Assembly (NCBI GenBank): GCA_031276375.1
Contig: JAISNE010000438.1
Location: 1-6,719 of the forward strand
Direction of reading: 5' to 3'
Source: Accumulibacter sp.
GTDB taxonomy: Bacteria; Pseudomonadota; Gammaproteobacteria; Burkholderiales; Rhodocyclaceae
Length of the DNA stretch: 6,719 bases
This document shows positions 6,259 through 6,719 of the stretch, piece after piece; within the stretch, counting starts at the first letter, position 1; every line of letters begins with the position of its first letter. The notes under the pieces are model-generated. The model did no database searches. It was not told the DNA's origin and saw nothing but the letters and a program-made list of their open reading frames with translations. The position numbers and the translations under genes are program-made.

Positions 6259-6719
6259 CCGGCGTCGATTCCAAGAATCCGTTCGATTTCGCGCACCCTG
6301 GCGGCGACGAGGCCGGCGTCCGCGCGGGCTTCGACGTTGAGCCGCAGTAGGGGTTCGGTATTGGAACTGCGCAGGTTGAGCCGCCAGGCCGGGAAGGCGA
6401 GACCAAGGCCGTCGCTCCGGTCGATCAGCGGACGCTCCGCGGCGAAGTGTTCTTCCACCCTCCGCATGGCGGCCTGGGCATCCGCGACCGTGTAGTTGAT
6501 TTCGCCGCTGCACGGGTAGGCGGCCTCGCGCCCGGCGACGAGGCTGGACAGCGACGAGGGCTTGGGCCCGCTCGCGCCGCTGAGTAATCCGATGACCAAT
6601 AGCCAGGGGATCATGCCGCTGTCGCAATAGGCGAAATCGCGGAAATAGTGATGCGCGCTCATTTCGCCGCCGTAGATGGCGTCTTCCTGACGCATGCGCT
6701 CCTTGATGAAGGCATGGCC
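6252..6719 (-). CDS. manB: Phosphomannomutase/phosphoglucomutase, C-terminal part (N-terminus beyond window)
   Basis: Interconverts mannose-6-phosphate and mannose-1-phosphate, feeding GDP-mannose for surface polysaccharide (alpha-D-phosphohexomutase family; called CpsG or ManB). The window holds the last 155 residues of about 455. Seen: [28 protein letters not shown], with the sugar-binding loop GEMSAHH, then [17 protein letters not shown], and the C-terminal phosphate-binding loop [16 protein letters not shown]. The sequence follows E. coli CpsG closely as I recall it. It is translationally coupled to the permease gene by a 7-bp overlap, placing nucleotide-sugar supply and glycan export on one transcript. 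Dual phosphoglucomutase activity is possible. Confidence 0.94.
   Translation of the reverse strand, partial: GHAFIKERMRQEDAIYGGEMSAHHYFRDFAYCDSGMIPWLLVIGLLSGASGPKPSSLSSLVAGREAAYPCSGEINYTVADAQAAMRRVEEHFAAERPLIDRSDGLGLAFPAWRLNLRSSNTEPLLRLNVEARADAGLVAARVREIERILGIDAGC

Overview
The window is GC-rich proteobacterial DNA in two unrelated modules separated by about 1 kb of repeat-laden, apparently non-coding sequence. Gene order, protein types and the style of intergenic repeats suggest a betaproteobacterium, possibly of the Rhodocyclales/Nitrosomonadales kind. That placement is inference from memory, not a search.

Left module (1-3836): sugar-diacid catabolism. Three minus-strand genes form a tight operon: gudD (glucarate dehydratase, GTG start, 2858 to 1509), garL (2-dehydro-3-deoxyglucarate aldolase, 1491 to 715) and garR (tartronate semialdehyde reductase, from 690 running off the left edge). 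Gaps are 17 and 24 bp, and each gene has a good Shine-Dalgarno. Together they would take D-glucarate to 5-dehydro-4-deoxyglucarate, then to pyruvate plus tartronate semialdehyde, then to D-glycerate. Key catalytic residues are all in place in gudD and garL. In garR the cofactor loop and the catalytic lysine are present. A FadR-type GntR regulator (3066-3836) is transcribed divergently. The 207-bp intergenic region holds a perfect 8+8 bp inverted repeat (2909-2928) lying between or over promoter-like elements in both directions, so one operator could control both operon and regulator. A related palindrome sits just after the regulator (3868-3880), with no gene beside it. No transporter for the diacid is in view.

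Middle (3837-4852): no convincing gene. It holds the orphan operator-like site, a copy of a GTCCTCTG-type repeat, a perfect 30-bp inverted repeat made of two dRS3-like palindromes, and an array of about 45-bp tandem hairpin repeats. These explain the spurious ORFs.

Right module (4853-6719), all minus strand: a phosphomannomutase C-terminal part (from the right edge to 6252) overlaps by 7 bp an ABC-2 type polysaccharide exporter permease (6258 to 5464). That pair is followed 13 bp later by a plausible intrinsic terminator. The window therefore ends a surface-polysaccharide operon with a permease but no adjacent ATPase gene. Between it and the repeats lies a compound palindrome (5199-5264) and a 77-residue orphan protein (5086 to 4853) that resembles the DUF6447 type of small protein.

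I do not see a clearly new biological system. The most worthwhile leads are the paired operators, the compound palindrome and its solo relative, the dRS3-like pair, and the permease without its ATPase.
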